64,000 nt of DNA from an uncultured Prevotellaceae bacterium (GCA_902776665.1 CACYQZ010000002.1:74329-138328), one strand, 5' to 3'. Positions 1 through 10,357 are shown, numbered from the stretch's first letter. Made by a program: numbers and translations. The notes: a model not told the origin generated them from the sequence alone.

Positions 1-1
1 C

Positions 2-340
2 GCCGCTATCGAAGCCTCGAACATCCTCTTCGGAAAAGCCACGAAGGAAGCACTCGAAAAACTCGACGAGCAGACGTTCCTCGACGTGTTCGACGGTGTG
101 CCGCAGTTCACGATTACGAAAGACCAACTCGGACAAGTCGCCAGCGAACTTTTCACCGAAACGACGAAGGTGTTCCAAAGCAAGCGCGAGGTGCGCGAGT
201 TCCTCAAAAACGGGGCGCTGAGCCTCAACAAAGAGAAACTTGGCGACGACCGCGCCATCACTGCCGACGACCTCATCGACGGAAAGTATCTCTTGGCACA
301 AAAAGGCAAGAAAAACTACTATCTCATCACGGTGAAATAG
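2..340 (+). CDS. tyrS: Tyrosyl-tRNA synthetase, C-terminal part (5' end outside window)
   Basis: The open frame enters from the left edge and ends at TAG; about 112 codons are visible. The protein would charge tRNA-Tyr. Visible are the linker after the catalytic domain (IEASNILFGKATKEALEKL) and the S4 RNA-binding domain (roughly EVREFLKNGALSLNKEKL followed by AQKGKKNYYLITV), the order and ending typical of bacterial TyrRS. The catalytic HIGH and KMSKS motifs lie outside the window, so the assignment rests on the C-terminal third only. It is followed by tRNA-Gln, which has its own promoter. Confidence 0.88.
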   Translation, partial: AAIEASNILFGKATKEALEKLDEQTFLDVFDGVPQFTITKDQLGQVASELFTETTKVFQSKREVREFLKNGALSLNKEKLGDDRAITADDLIDGKYLLAQKGKKNYYLITVK

Positions 341-423
341 GGAATTTTCGACGTTTGGGAGGGTAAAATTCAAGTTTTTTGAAAAAAAATAAGCCGCAAT
401 CGTCGATTTTCAATTTTTCTTTG

Positions 424-431
424 TACCTTTG
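424..431 (+). promoter_or_regulatory. Bacteroidetes -7 promoter box for tRNA-Gln
   Basis: TACCTTTG matches the Bacteroidetes primary-sigma -7 consensus TAnnTTTG and lies about 20 bases before the mature tRNA-Gln 5' end. No convincing -33 element was identified. Confidence 0.65.
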
Positions 432-449
432 CAGCCGCAAAACGCAGAT

Positions 450-520
450 TGGGTGATGGTGTAATGGTAACACTACAGGTTTTGGTTCTGTCATTCTGGG
501 TTCGAATCCCGGTCACCCAA
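450..520 (+). tRNA. tRNA-Gln (anticodon TTG)
   Basis: A 71-nt cloverleaf: acceptor TGGGTGA pairs with TCACCCA, discriminator A; the anticodon stem ACAGG/TTCTGT region encloses loop TTTTGGT with anticodon TTG; the T arm contains GGTTCGAATCC. CCA is not encoded. It has its own -7 box. Confidence 0.93.
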
Positions 521-583
521 CACGCAAAGAGTTAGACATTGTCACCGTTTCAGACGTGAGTTTGGAACGGTTTTTTTGTGTTT

Positions 584-1186
584 TCAATCGATTTTTTCGG
601 GATTCTGACCGTAAAAATGGCGGGCAAATTCCCAAATGACGATGCCGGCGGCGACGGAGACGTTCAGCGAATGTTTCGTGCCGAACTGTGGAATTTCCAA
701 ACAACCGTCGCAAGCATCGACAACGCTCTGGCTGACGCCCTTGACTTCGTGGCCGAGGACGAGGGCAACGCCTTTTTTCGATGAAGAATGAAGGATGAAG
801 GATGCAGGGGATTTTTCGAGTTTCGAGGAAGGATTTTCGATAGAAAAAGGAAGTTTGACGGAACCTTCGGCTTGTTCGACGGCATAGATGGTGAAATGCT
901 GTCGTTTCAGTTCGGCGACGGCTTCGTCGGCAGTCTTGAAATAGCGCCACGCGACGGAATCCTCGGCTCCGAGGGCAGTTTTGTGGATTTCGTTGTGGGG
1001 CGGTGTAGCTGTGATGCCGCAGAGATAGACCGCCTCCACGCGAAAAGCGTCGCAAGTGCGGAAAACGCTGCCGACATTGTAGAGCGAGCGCACATCGTCG
1101 AGCACGACCACGAGCGGCAGTTTTTCGGCCTCGTGGAACTCATCGACTGTCAGCCGGTTCATTTCAAGGATGTTCAGTTTGCGCAT
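584..1186 (-). CDS. TrmH/SpoU-family RNA 2'-O-methyltransferase
   Basis: A 200-residue SPOUT methyltransferase that would use S-adenosylmethionine to methylate a ribose 2'-OH in tRNA or rRNA; the exact substrate cannot be told. The three family motifs are present: LDDVRSLYNVGSVFRT (about residues 29-44), ALVLGHEVKGVS (141-152) and IPQFGTKHSLNVSVAAG (165-181), which form the SAM-binding trefoil knot. It begins 13 bases inside the end of sufE, so the two are probably co-transcribed. Residues about 117-138 are an unusual Ser/Lys-rich insert encoded by DNA that resembles an intergenic ATGAAGGATGAAGGATG-type repeat, placed between motif 1 and motif 2. Confidence 0.88.
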   Translation of the reverse strand: MRKLNILEMNRLTVDEFHEAEKLPLVVVLDDVRSLYNVGSVFRTCDAFRVEAVYLCGITATPPHNEIHKTALGAEDSVAWRYFKTADEAVAELKRQHFTIYAVEQAEGSVKLPFSIENPSSKLEKSPASFILHSSSKKGVALVLGHEVKGVSQSVVDACDGCLEIPQFGTKHSLNVSVAAGIVIWEFARHFYGQNPEKID

Positions 1187-1614
1187 TGTTCTACATTCTC
1201 TAAAGCAATCGTTCGAATCCGTTTCACCATCGACAACAGACCGTTGGAGCGCGTCGGCGAAAGGTGTTCGTGGAGTCCGATTCGTTCGATGAAATAAAGG
1301 TCGGCGTTGAGCACGTCCTCGGGTCGTTGGTCGTTGAGCACGCGCAACAGCAGCGCCACGATTCCCTTCACGATGAGCGCGTCGCTGTCGGCCTGTAAGT
1401 GCATCACTTTCTCGCCATTTTCCTCGCTGCTCGTTTCACACTGCACCCACACGCGGCTTTGGCAACCGTCGATCAGGTTTTGTTCGGTTTTATACTGCTC
1501 GGGCAGCGGTTCGAGTTCGCCACCCAAGTCGATGAGCATCTGGTATTTGTCCATCCAATCGTCGAGGCACTCAAACTCCTCGATAATTTCGTCTTGTCGT
1601 TCGTTAATTGTCAT
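1174..1614 (-). CDS. sufE: SufE-type cysteine desulfuration protein
   Basis: SufE accepts persulfide sulfur from the cysteine desulfurase SufS for Fe-S cluster assembly. The 146-residue protein carries the sulfur-accepting cysteine in LIDGCQSRVW (Cys51). The start is placed at the ATG giving MTINERQDEI because the frame remains open further upstream only through a promoter-like TACTTTTG box at 1635-1642; a longer 175-codon reading is unlikely. It overlaps the start of the downstream methyltransferase gene. SufS is not in the window. Confidence 0.9.
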   Translation of the reverse strand: MTINERQDEIIEEFECLDDWMDKYQMLIDLGGELEPLPEQYKTEQNLIDGCQSRVWVQCETSSEENGEKVMHLQADSDALIVKGIVALLLRVLNDQRPEDVLNADLYFIERIGLHEHLSPTRSNGLLSMVKRIRTIALENVEQCAN

Positions 1615-1634
1615 ATTTTTCCGTTTTTCGAGCG

Positions 1635-1642
1635 CAAAAGTA
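1635..1642 (-). promoter_or_regulatory. -7 promoter box for sufE
   Basis: On the minus strand TACTTTTG matches TAnnTTTG and lies 20 bases before the sufE ATG. It decides the choice of the shorter sufE start. Confidence 0.65.
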
Positions 1643-1692
1643 CGACATTTTTTAAGAATATCATCATTTTTTAGTGCTTTTTTGCGAAAACA

Positions 1693-1724
1693 TTTGCCCA
1701 TCTCATCATTTTGTGCTAACTTTG
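1693..1724 (+). promoter_or_regulatory. Promoter of the fumarate reductase operon
   Basis: TTTG (1693-1696) and TAACTTTG (1717-1724) are spaced by 20 bases, matching the Bacteroidetes -33/-7 arrangement. The leader to the first ATG is about 70 bases. Confidence 0.7.
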
Positions 1725-1796
1725 TTCGCTGAAATGGATAAACATACCTGAAAATAAGTATTTAACATTTAATAATTTATTTAAAATCAATCATTT

Positions 1797-2534
1797 ATGT
1801 GGTTAATCAATTCATCAATTGGTAGAAAAGTTGTAATGTCCGTCACGGGCGTTGCGCTGATTCTGTTCTTGACCTTTCACGGTTGTATGAACGTGGTGGC
1901 GCTGTTCTCGAAAGACGGTTACAACATGATTTGCGAATTTCTGGGTGCCAACTGGTATGCCGTCGTGGCAACGATTGGCTTGGCGGCACTCGCAGTGATT
2001 CACATTGTGTTCGCCTTCATCCTGACGATTCAAAATCGTCGTGCACGTGGTGGAGAGCGTTATGCGGTGACGGACAAGCCGTCGAAAGTGGAATGGGCCT
2101 CGCAGAACATGCTTGTGCTGGGTCTGATTATTCTGCTCGGACTGCTGCTCCATCTCTACGATTTCTGGTACAACATGATGTTTGCCGAACTGTTCCCGGG
2201 TCTGGTGACTCCGATGGTGAATGCTGCCGGCGAGGCCATCAAGCCTCACGATGGTTTCGAATTCATCAAGGTGACGTTTAGCAATCCTGTCATGGCCGTG
2301 CTTTACATCGTTTGGCTCGTGGCCATCTGGTTCCACCTCTCCCACGGTTTCTGGTCGGCAATGCACACGCTGGGCTGGAACGGTAAGACTTGGGAATGCC
2401 GTTGGAAACTCATCGGTCTGATTTACACGACGCTGCTGATGTTGCTGTTCGTCGTGGTGGTTCTGGGCTTCGCCTTCGGCTGTGCGCCGTCGCTCTGTGA
2501 AGCCTGCAACGGTGCTGCTGCCTGCGGTGCTTAA
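1797..2534 (+). CDS. frdC: Fumarate reductase / succinate dehydrogenase cytochrome b subunit
   Basis: A 245-residue integral membrane subunit (b558 family) that anchors the flavoprotein and Fe-S subunits and passes electrons between menaquinone and the Fe-S protein. Five hydrophobic segments are visible. Candidate heme-ligand histidines occur in LTFHGCMN, VIHIVFAF, LLHLYDFWYN and WFHLSHGFWSAMHTLGW. The C-terminus is cysteine-rich (CAPSLCEACNGAAACGA). It is the first gene of the frd operon, followed by the flavoprotein gene after a 43-bp gap. In anaerobic Bacteroidales this complex works mainly as a quinol:fumarate reductase making succinate. Confidence 0.93.
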   Translation: MWLINSSIGRKVVMSVTGVALILFLTFHGCMNVVALFSKDGYNMICEFLGANWYAVVATIGLAALAVIHIVFAFILTIQNRRARGGERYAVTDKPSKVEWASQNMLVLGLIILLGLLLHLYDFWYNMMFAELFPGLVTPMVNAAGEAIKPHDGFEFIKVTFSNPVMAVLYIVWLVAIWFHLSHGFWSAMHTLGWNGKTWECRWKLIGLIYTTLLMLLFVVVVLGFAFGCAPSLCEACNGAAACGA

Positions 2535-2577
2535 CCATTTAACTTTTTAATTTTTCAACGATTTAATTTTGAAAAAA

Positions 2578-4560
<1,983 letters not shown>

Positions 4561-4564
4561 TTTC

Positions 4565-4579
4565 AGGTTTTAAGGTTGT
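4565..4579 (+). repeat. Left arm of inverted repeat around the four-helix-bundle gene
   Basis: AGGTTTTAAGGTTGT here is matched on the opposite strand at 4983-5005, where the reverse complement begins AGGTTTTGAGGTT and ends GGGTTGT. The pair flanks the inserted gene on either side. Confidence 0.5.
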
Positions 4580-4600
4580 ATGGTTTAAAGGTTTTAAGAG

Positions 4601-4975
4601 ATGGGACCGCATAAGAATTTGGTAGTCTGGCAAAAGAGTATGGAACTGGTCGAAAACATTTACCAGTTAACGACTCGTTATCCGAAGTCTGAGACTTACG
4701 GACTCGTCAGCCAAATGCGTCGTTGTGCGGTATCAATCCCATCGAATATTGCCGAAGGATATGGTAGAGGCTCAAATGCCGATTTAGTTCATTTTCTCTA
4801 CTTCGCTTTAGGTTCTTCTAATGAGTTGGAAACACAGATTATCATATCAAGGACCCTTTCTTACATAGATGATTCTGAAGCTGATAAATTAGAAAATATG
4901 AACAATGAAGTGATGAAGATGCTGAATTCTCTTATTTACAAAAGAACGCATTCGGATACTTCCATCCAATCCTAA
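4601..4975 (+). CDS. Four-helix bundle protein (23S rRNA intervening-sequence family)
   Basis: A 124-residue protein of the family found in 23S rRNA intervening sequences and scattered through many bacterial genomes. The signatures NLVVWQKSMELVENIY near the start and RRCAVSIPSNIAEGYGRGS in the middle are characteristic, followed by two further helices. The molecular function is not established; relatives act as small helical RNA/DNA-binding scaffolds (for example Avd of diversity-generating retroelements). It sits between frdA and frdB, is more AT-rich than both, and is bordered by imperfect inverted repeats (4565-4579 and 4983-5005), so it looks inserted into the operon. Confidence 0.85.
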   Translation: MGPHKNLVVWQKSMELVENIYQLTTRYPKSETYGLVSQMRRCAVSIPSNIAEGYGRGSNADLVHFLYFALGSSNELETQIIISRTLSYIDDSEADKLENMNNEVMKMLNSLIYKRTHSDTSIQS

Positions 4976-4982
4976 TAACCTC

Positions 4983-5005
4983 ACAACCCGATAACCTCAA
5001 AACCT
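4983..5005 (-). repeat. Right arm of inverted repeat around the four-helix-bundle gene
   Basis: Read on the minus strand this begins AGGTTTTGAGGTT, differing by one base from the left arm over 13 bases, and ends in GGTTGT. It lies just before the frdB start codon. Confidence 0.5.
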
Positions 5006-5014
5006 TATACAATT

Positions 5015-5773
5015 ATGGCAAAGAATATCAGTTTTACAATTAAGTACTGGAAGCAGAACGGCCCACGCGAAAAAGGCCATTTTGAGTCCCGCGAGATGAA
5101 GAATATCCCCGACGACACCTCGTTCCTCGAAATGCTCGACATCCTCAACGAAGAGCTTATCAACGAGGGCAAGGAGCCGTTTGTCTTCGACCACGACTGC
5201 CGCGAAGGAATCTGCGGTATGTGCTCGCTCTACATCAACGGCACGCCCCACGGCAAAACCGAGCGCGGTGCCACCACCTGCCAGCTCTATATGCGCCGCT
5301 TCAACGATGGCGACGTCATCACCGTCGAACCGTGGCGCTCGGCAGCCTTCCCCGTGATCAAGGACTGTATGGTCGATCGCGGTGCCTTCGACAAGATTAT
5401 CCAGGCCGGCGGCTACACCTCGATTCGCACTGGTCAGGCACAAGACGCCAACGCCATCCTCATCCCGAAAGAGAATGCCGACGAGGCAATGGACTGCGCC
5501 ACCTGCATCGGTTGCGGAGCCTGCGTCGCCGCTTGTAAGAACGGCTCGGCCATGCTCTTCGTATCGTCGAAGGTCAGCCAGTTGGCACTGCTGCCGCAGG
5601 GTCGTCCCGAGGCCGCCCGTCGCGCCAAGAAAATGGTGATGCGAATGGAAGAACTCGGTTTCGGCAACTGCACGAACACTCGTGCCTGCGAAGCCGTCTG
5701 CCCGAAGAGCGAATCCATCGCCAACATCGCCCGACTGAACCGCGAGTTCATCAAGGCTAAGTTGGCGGATTAA
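5015..5773 (+). CDS. frdB: Fumarate reductase / succinate dehydrogenase iron-sulfur subunit
   Basis: A 252-residue electron-transfer subunit. The N-terminal ferredoxin domain carries CREGICGMC and a later Cys (GATTCQLY) for the 2Fe-2S cluster; the C-terminal domain carries [14 protein letters not shown] and CEAVCP for the 4Fe-4S and 3Fe-4S clusters. It completes the frdC-frdA-frdB set, with the unrelated four-helix-bundle gene between A and B. A strong hairpin follows the stop codon. Confidence 0.95.
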   Translation: MAKNISFTIKYWKQNGPREKGHFESREMKNIPDDTSFLEMLDILNEELINEGKEPFVFDHDCREGICGMCSLYINGTPHGKTERGATTCQLYMRRFNDGDVITVEPWRSAAFPVIKDCMVDRGAFDKIIQAGGYTSIRTGQAQDANAILIPKENADEAMDCATCIGCGACVAACKNGSAMLFVSSKVSQLALLPQGRPEAARRAKKMVMRMEELGFGNCTNTRACEAVCPKSESIANIARLNREFIKAKLAD

Positions 5774-5780
5774 CATCCAT

Positions 5781-5816
5781 AGCCCCAGTCTCCATCTCAA
5801 AATAGAGGCTGGGGCT
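5781..5816 (+). terminator. Hairpin terminator after the frd operon
   Basis: AGCCCCAGTCTC pairs with GAGGCTGGGGCT (12 pairs including one G-T) around a short AT-rich loop, starting 7 bases after the frdB stop. No long T tract follows, so termination may be incomplete. Confidence 0.65.
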
Positions 5817-5850
5817 ACTTCATTTGTAATAAAATTTCAAAAGTAGAACA

Positions 5851-6378
5851 ATGAAAAAATTTTATCTTTCAGCCATCGTTCTGATGATGGCTTTTGTATT
5901 TGTTTCGTGTAACAATGATGATGACGACAACCCAACAGTAGATAAAAGACTGGTTGGTACATGGTATAGCACCACTGTCGAATTGTGGGAATATAAAAAA
6001 GATGTGCTTGTTAGCCATTGGAAATACATTGATGACGGTAAATCGACACGAATTTACGAAATCAAAAATGGTAAGGATACAGGAGAATATCACGATCAAT
6101 TAAATTATGAAGTTTGGTGGGATGAACTGACATTCCATTCAAATGGCGTAGTTACTGTCAACGGTAGTTATGGTGAAAGTTACAGTAGTACATTCGTTAC
6201 CTCAGATGGTGTGATAAAAAATACCGATAGTAGTAATGGTGAGGTATTTCAGATCCCATATGAAATCAAGGACGGGATTCTGATTTTTACGAACGACAAA
6301 AGAAAGGACTACGACGAAGATGGTTATTCCTATTATTCAATCACTCATTATCAGAGGGGAAGTTATCCCGGTAAATAA
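5851..6378 (+). CDS. Small lipoprotein, lipocalin-like, function unknown
   Basis: A 175-residue protein with a lipoprotein signal (hydrophobic segment ending LMMAFVFVSC, then an Asp/Asn-rich linker). The mature part starts with LVGTWYSTTVELW and ends with an ITHYQRGSYP strand, the pattern of small Bacteroidales lipocalin-like lipoproteins where LxGTW opens the barrel. The gene is clearly more AT-rich than its neighbours, which suggests recent acquisition. No enzymatic motif is visible. Confidence 0.75.
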   Translation: MKKFYLSAIVLMMAFVFVSCNNDDDDNPTVDKRLVGTWYSTTVELWEYKKDVLVSHWKYIDDGKSTRIYEIKNGKDTGEYHDQLNYEVWWDELTFHSNGVVTVNGSYGESYSSTFVTSDGVIKNTDSSNGEVFQIPYEIKDGILIFTNDKRKDYDEDGYSYYSITHYQRGSYPGK

Positions 6379-6413
6379 TTGAAGTGAAAACGTCATTTCT
6401 CAACCTCGAAAAT

Positions 6414-7034
6414 ATGGCGCGAAGCACGGCGGAAGTGGAATTTCATCCGCTCAAGCCGTTTTTGCCGAAGAACGCGAAGGTGCTGTTTCTCGGCAGCTTT
6501 CCACCGCAGCGGAAACGGTGGTCGATGGACTTCTTCTACCCGAACTTCATCAACGACCATTGGCGCATCGAGGGACAGATTTTCTTCGGCGACCGCAACC
6601 ATTTCGTCGATGAGCGCGAAAAACGGTTCCGACAGGAGGAAATCGTGGCATTTTGCCAAGAAAAAGGTATCGCTTTTTTTGACACTGCGACCGCCATTCG
6701 CCGAACGAAAGACAATGCGTCGGACAAGTTTCTGGAGGTGGTTGAACCCACCGACATTCACGCTCTGTTGCAACAGATTCCCCATTGCCGCGCCATCGTC
6801 ACAACGGGCGAAAAGGCGACGGAAACCATCTGCCAGACGCTTGGGATTTCCGACATTCCGAAGGTCAATTCCAGCGTTGCCATTCCTGGCGGTCGTTCGC
6901 TCGTGCTCTATCGACTTCCGTCGTCCTCTCGCGCCTATCCACTCGCATTCGACAAGAAAGTGGAGGCATACCGCAAAATGTTTGAATCAATCCACATCAA
7001 CGATGAAAGATTTTCCCCATCAAATGACGGCTGA
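6414..7034 (+). CDS. Uracil-DNA glycosylase superfamily protein
   Basis: A roughly 206-residue protein with features of the UDG superfamily: VLFLGSFPPQRKRWSMDFFY near the N-terminus (the phosphate/uracil-binding loop with the conserved G-S-F-P core) followed by ND.WRI, and a C-terminal LYRLPSSSRAY segment in the position of the DNA-intercalating loop. It would excise a damaged or mismatched base. The ATG at 6414 was preferred because conserved sequence starts soon after; an in-frame GTG at 6384 is possible. Its end overlaps the following alkyltransferase-like gene by 32 bases, making a two-gene DNA-repair unit. Confidence 0.72.
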   Translation: MARSTAEVEFHPLKPFLPKNAKVLFLGSFPPQRKRWSMDFFYPNFINDHWRIEGQIFFGDRNHFVDEREKRFRQEEIVAFCQEKGIAFFDTATAIRRTKDNASDKFLEVVEPTDIHALLQQIPHCRAIVTTGEKATETICQTLGISDIPKVNSSVAIPGGRSLVLYRLPSSSRAYPLAFDKKVEAYRKMFESIHINDERFSPSNDG

Positions 7035-7338
7035 ACAGGCGCGGAGGTTTCGCGACGACGTGCTGAACATCGTCGGCCAGATTCCGCGTGGAAAGGTCAC
7101 AACCTACGGCATCATCGCCGCGTGGACGGGGTGGCCGAGCCACTCGCGAATGGTCGGTCGCACGTTGGGCTACACGCCCGAGGCCGCCGAATTGCCCTGC
7201 CATCGTGTTGTCAATAAAGAGGGTCGAACGGCACCCGGATGGGGACAGCAGCGCCCGTTGTTGGAGGACGAAGGTGTCCGTTTCAAGGCCAACGGGCGCG
7301 TGGATATGAGTCGATTTTTGTGGGAACCCAATGTATAA
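7003..7338 (+). CDS. MGMT / alkyltransferase-like DNA repair protein
   Basis: A 111-residue single-domain protein matching the C-terminal half of O6-alkylguanine-DNA alkyltransferase: IPRGKVTTYGIIA (helix-turn-helix and Tyr finger), SRMVGRTLG (Arg finger) and LPCHRVV with the alkyl-acceptor Cys retained, unlike alkyltransferase-like proteins that carry Trp there. It is shorter than full Ogt/Ada enzymes because the N-terminal domain is absent. It overlaps the glycosylase gene, suggesting translational coupling. Confidence 0.85.
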   Translation: MKDFPHQMTAEQARRFRDDVLNIVGQIPRGKVTTYGIIAAWTGWPSHSRMVGRTLGYTPEAAELPCHRVVNKEGRTAPGWGQQRPLLEDEGVRFKANGRVDMSRFLWEPNV

Positions 7339-7351
7339 ATAAAAAATTCTG

Positions 7352-8281
7352 ATGGCATACTTAGGTGAATTGATTTCCATCGGCGTGGCGTTTTCGTGGA
7401 CGGCAACGGCATTGCTGAGTGAATTTGGCTCGAAACGGTTGGGCAACCTGACGCTGAACGTGCTGCGAATGGCATTGGCACTGCTGTTTTCGATGGCGAT
7501 GTTCTGGGTGGTGACGGGAGTGCCGTTGCCCTCTGGTGGCACGATGGAAGCCTACGGGTGGCTGCTGTTGTCGGGACTCGTGGGCTATGTCATCGGTGAT
7601 TTCTGCCTTTTCCAGTGTTACATCATCATTGGGTCGCGCTACGGACAACTTTTCATGACGCTTGCACCCCTTGCCGCCGCATTCATGGCATGGATAACGT
7701 TGGGACAAGAGATGACGATGATGAGCATTGTGGCGATGGTGGTGACGCTGTTCGGTATCGGAATTTCGGTACTCGGACGGGGCGAACGCCACAAAGTAGC
7801 GCTAAAACTGCCCCTCAACGGCGTACTTTTCGCCATCGGAGCGGCTCTTTGTCAAGGAATTGGACTGGTGTTGAGCAAAATTGGTATGGACCATTACGAA
7901 ACATCGGCTGTGGCCAACACACCTTCGTGGATGATTCCTTTCAGTGCGAATTTCTTCCGTTGCATTGCTGGAATCGTTGGTTTTACGCTGTTGCTTTATT
8001 TCCGCGAGGGTTTCTCGCCACTTCGCGATGCCCTGCACGACCGCAAAGGACTTTCCGTCGCCACCGCCACCACCATTTTTGGTCCATTCGTTGGTGTGGC
8101 CTTCTCGCTGATGGCTCTTCAATACACCGCCGCCGGCATTGCCTCGACGCTGATGGCGATGACACCCATCATCATTCTCCTGCCGTCGTATTGGCTTTTC
8201 CACACGAAAATCACGTGGCGATCCGTGCTGGGTGCCGTCATTTCAGTGATTGGCGTTAGTTTGTTTTTCCTTTCGAAATAA
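7352..8281 (+). CDS. DMT-superfamily (EamA) transporter
   Basis: A 309-residue protein with about ten hydrophobic segments arranged as two EamA repeats; the second begins near LPLNGVLFAIGAALCQGIGL. Family members export or import amino acids, sugars or other metabolites; the substrate cannot be read from the sequence. Recognisable repeat ends include LAAAFMAWITLGQEMTMM and GIASTLMAMTPIIILLPSYW. It follows the repair genes by 13 bases and converges on yifB. Confidence 0.85.
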   Translation: MAYLGELISIGVAFSWTATALLSEFGSKRLGNLTLNVLRMALALLFSMAMFWVVTGVPLPSGGTMEAYGWLLLSGLVGYVIGDFCLFQCYIIIGSRYGQLFMTLAPLAAAFMAWITLGQEMTMMSIVAMVVTLFGIGISVLGRGERHKVALKLPLNGVLFAIGAALCQGIGLVLSKIGMDHYETSAVANTPSWMIPFSANFFRCIAGIVGFTLLLYFREGFSPLRDALHDRKGLSVATATTIFGPFVGVAFSLMALQYTAAGIASTLMAMTPIIILLPSYWLFHTKITWRSVLGAVISVIGVSLFFLSK

Positions 8282-8287
8282 TTTTTT

Positions 8288-9835
8288 TCAAATTCCCCGC
8301 TCTGCCCAATCGCCTCGGTCGAGTTGGCGGTAGCCGATGGCTTCGGCGATGTGATGCGACAAGACTTTTTCGGAATTTTCAAGGTCGGCGATGGTGCGGG
8401 CGACTTTTAAGATGCGGCTGTAGGCACGGGCACTGAGCGACAACCGTTCCATCGCCATTCGCAGCATCTGAACGCCGGCGTCGTCGGGCTCGGCATAGAG
8501 GTGAATCATCTTCTCGGTCATCTGCGCGTTGCAATGCACGGCCTTGTGGTCGCGGAATCGTTCTTCCTGTCGCTGACGGGCTTTTACGACACGGTCGCGA
8601 ATCTTTTCGCTGGGCTCGCCGGGCGCAATTTTCGAGATGTCCTTGAACGGCACGGGCGTGATTTCAATCTGGATATCGATGCGGTCGAGCAGCGGACCGG
8701 AAATGCGCGACATATAACGCGCTCGTTGGCCGGGCGTACAGACGCACTGGTGGGTTGGGTCGCCGTAGTAGCCGCACGGACAAGGGTTGCACGAGGCCAC
8801 AAACATAAACGAACAGGGCAAATCCAACGAATATTTGGCGCGGCTGATGGTGATGTGGCGGTCTTCGAGCGGTTGGCGCAGCACTTCGAGCGTCTGTTTG
8901 TTGAATTCTGTGAGTTCGTCGGCAAAAAGTACGCCGTTGTGGGCGAGGGAAATCTCGCCAGGCTGCGGATTCGAGCCGCCTCCGACGAGTGCGACCTCCG
9001 AAATCGTATGGTGGGGCGCACGGAACGGTCGTTGCGAAATCAACGTGGCATTGCGACCGAGTTTGCCGGCAATCGAGTGGATTTGCGTGGTTTCAAGGCT
9101 TTCGGCCAACGACAACGGCGGAAGAATGCTCGGCAATCGTTTCGCCATCATCGACTTTCCCGAGCCCGGACTGCCAATCATGATCATGTTGTGTCCACCT
9201 GCCGCTGCCACTTCGAGAGCGCGCCGCGCCGCTTCCTGACCGCGCACATCCGAGAAATCGAGGTCGAAATGCGCCTGTTGCTCGTAAAATTCGCGTCGCG
9301 TGTCGATGTGAAGTGGTTCGAAAGCCTGTCGGCCCGACAAAAAATTGATGACATCCTGCAACGACTCCATGCCATAAACCTCAAGGTTATTGACCACGGC
9401 GGCCTCGCGCACGTTCTGAACCGGCACGAGAAGCCCTTTGAACTGCTCTTTCCGCGCTTTGATGGCGATGGGCAGGGCACCGCGAATCGGCTGCAACGAC
9501 CCGTCGAGGCTCAGTTCGCCGACAATCATATAGCGTTCCAGTTCCTCGCAGACGATGCTTCCACTGGCAGCCAGAAGTGCGACGGCGAGGGGCAAGTCGA
9601 ACGACGAACCCTCTTTGCGCAGGTCGGCAGGTGCCATGTTCACGGTGATGTCGCCGTGCGGAAACTTGTAGCCCGTCTGCTGCAACGCGGCGGCGATGCG
9701 GTCGCGACCCTCGCGCACGGCCTTGTCGCCGAGTCCGGTGAACCGATACATCACCCCCGGATTCATACTCACTTCGATGGTGACCGTTGTCACCTCAAGG
9801 CCGTTCACTGCCGCGCAATAGGTCTTTACCAGCAT
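8288..9835 (-). CDS. yifB: YifB/ComM family Mg-chelatase-like AAA+ ATPase
   Basis: A 515-residue protein of the ComM/YifB family; ComM is a hexameric helicase that aids branch migration during natural transformation. Seen in order: an N-terminal Lon-like domain (MAPADLRKEGSSFDLPLAVA), Walker A GSPGSGKSMMAKRLP, Walker B GVLFADELTEF and a C-terminal Mg-chelatase domain with a zinc-finger-like CNPCPCGYYGDPTHQC. The length is typical. The stop codon is TGA, relevant to the question whether UGA is read as sense in this genome. Confidence 0.93.
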   Translation of the reverse strand: MLVKTYCAAVNGLEVTTVTIEVSMNPGVMYRFTGLGDKAVREGRDRIAAALQQTGYKFPHGDITVNMAPADLRKEGSSFDLPLAVALLAASGSIVCEELERYMIVGELSLDGSLQPIRGALPIAIKARKEQFKGLLVPVQNVREAAVVNNLEVYGMESLQDVINFLSGRQAFEPLHIDTRREFYEQQAHFDLDFSDVRGQEAARRALEVAAAGGHNMIMIGSPGSGKSMMAKRLPSILPPLSLAESLETTQIHSIAGKLGRNATLISQRPFRAPHHTISEVALVGGGSNPQPGEISLAHNGVLFADELTEFNKQTLEVLRQPLEDRHITISRAKYSLDLPCSFMFVASCNPCPCGYYGDPTHQCVCTPGQRARYMSRISGPLLDRIDIQIEITPVPFKDISKIAPGEPSEKIRDRVVKARQRQEERFRDHKAVHCNAQMTEKMIHLYAEPDDAGVQMLRMAMERLSLSARAYSRILKVARTIADLENSEKVLSHHIAEAIGYRQLDRGDWAERGI

Positions 9836-9850
9836 AATCTACCCGTTTTT

Positions 9851-10357
9851 TCAGTTCGTTTTGTGCTTGAATTTCACTTCGCTGAGGTCTGCGTTGGCTT
9901 TTTCGATTTTTTTCTTGAGATTTTCTTTGTAATCCACCATTTTTTGATGCAATTCCGCGTCGCTCAGGGCGAGCATTTCGGCGGCGAGAATGGCAGCATT
10001 AAGCGCACCGTTCACCGCGACCGTCGCCACGGGGATTCCAGGCGGCATCTGTACGATGCTGAGCAGTGCGTCGAGACCATCGAGCATCCCTTTGATGGGC
10101 ACGCCGATGACGGGCAACGTGGTTTGTGCGGCGATGACGCCAGGCAATGCGGCAGCCATTCCGGCGCCTGCGATGATGACTCGAACACCGCGTTCAGCGG
10201 CATTTTTGGCGTATTGTTCGACGGCGTCGGGCGTGCGATGGGCCGAAAGAGCCTGCATTTCAAACGGAATCCCCATTTCGTCGAGGAAAGCGGCAGCCTT
10301 TTCCATAACCGGCAGGTCGCTGGTGCTGCCCATGATAATACTAACAATCGGATTCAT
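9851..10357 (-). CDS. purE: N5-carboxyaminoimidazole ribonucleotide mutase
   Basis: Class I PurE converts N5-CAIR to CAIR in purine biosynthesis. The motif SIIMGSTSDLPVM at the N-terminus, SAHRTPD and the glycine-rich AGAGMAAALPGVIA segment bind nucleotide and phosphate. The 168-residue length is usual. The ATG giving MNPIVSIIMG was chosen over an in-frame TTG five codons upstream. The C-terminus has a lysine-rich extension. The gene lies 15 bases from the yifB start and ends in TGA. Confidence 0.93.
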   Translation of the reverse strand: MNPIVSIIMGSTSDLPVMEKAAAFLDEMGIPFEMQALSAHRTPDAVEQYAKNAAERGVRVIIAGAGMAAALPGVIAAQTTLPVIGVPIKGMLDGLDALLSIVQMPPGIPVATVAVNGALNAAILAAEMLALSDAELHQKMVDYKENLKKKIEKANADLSEVKFKHKTN

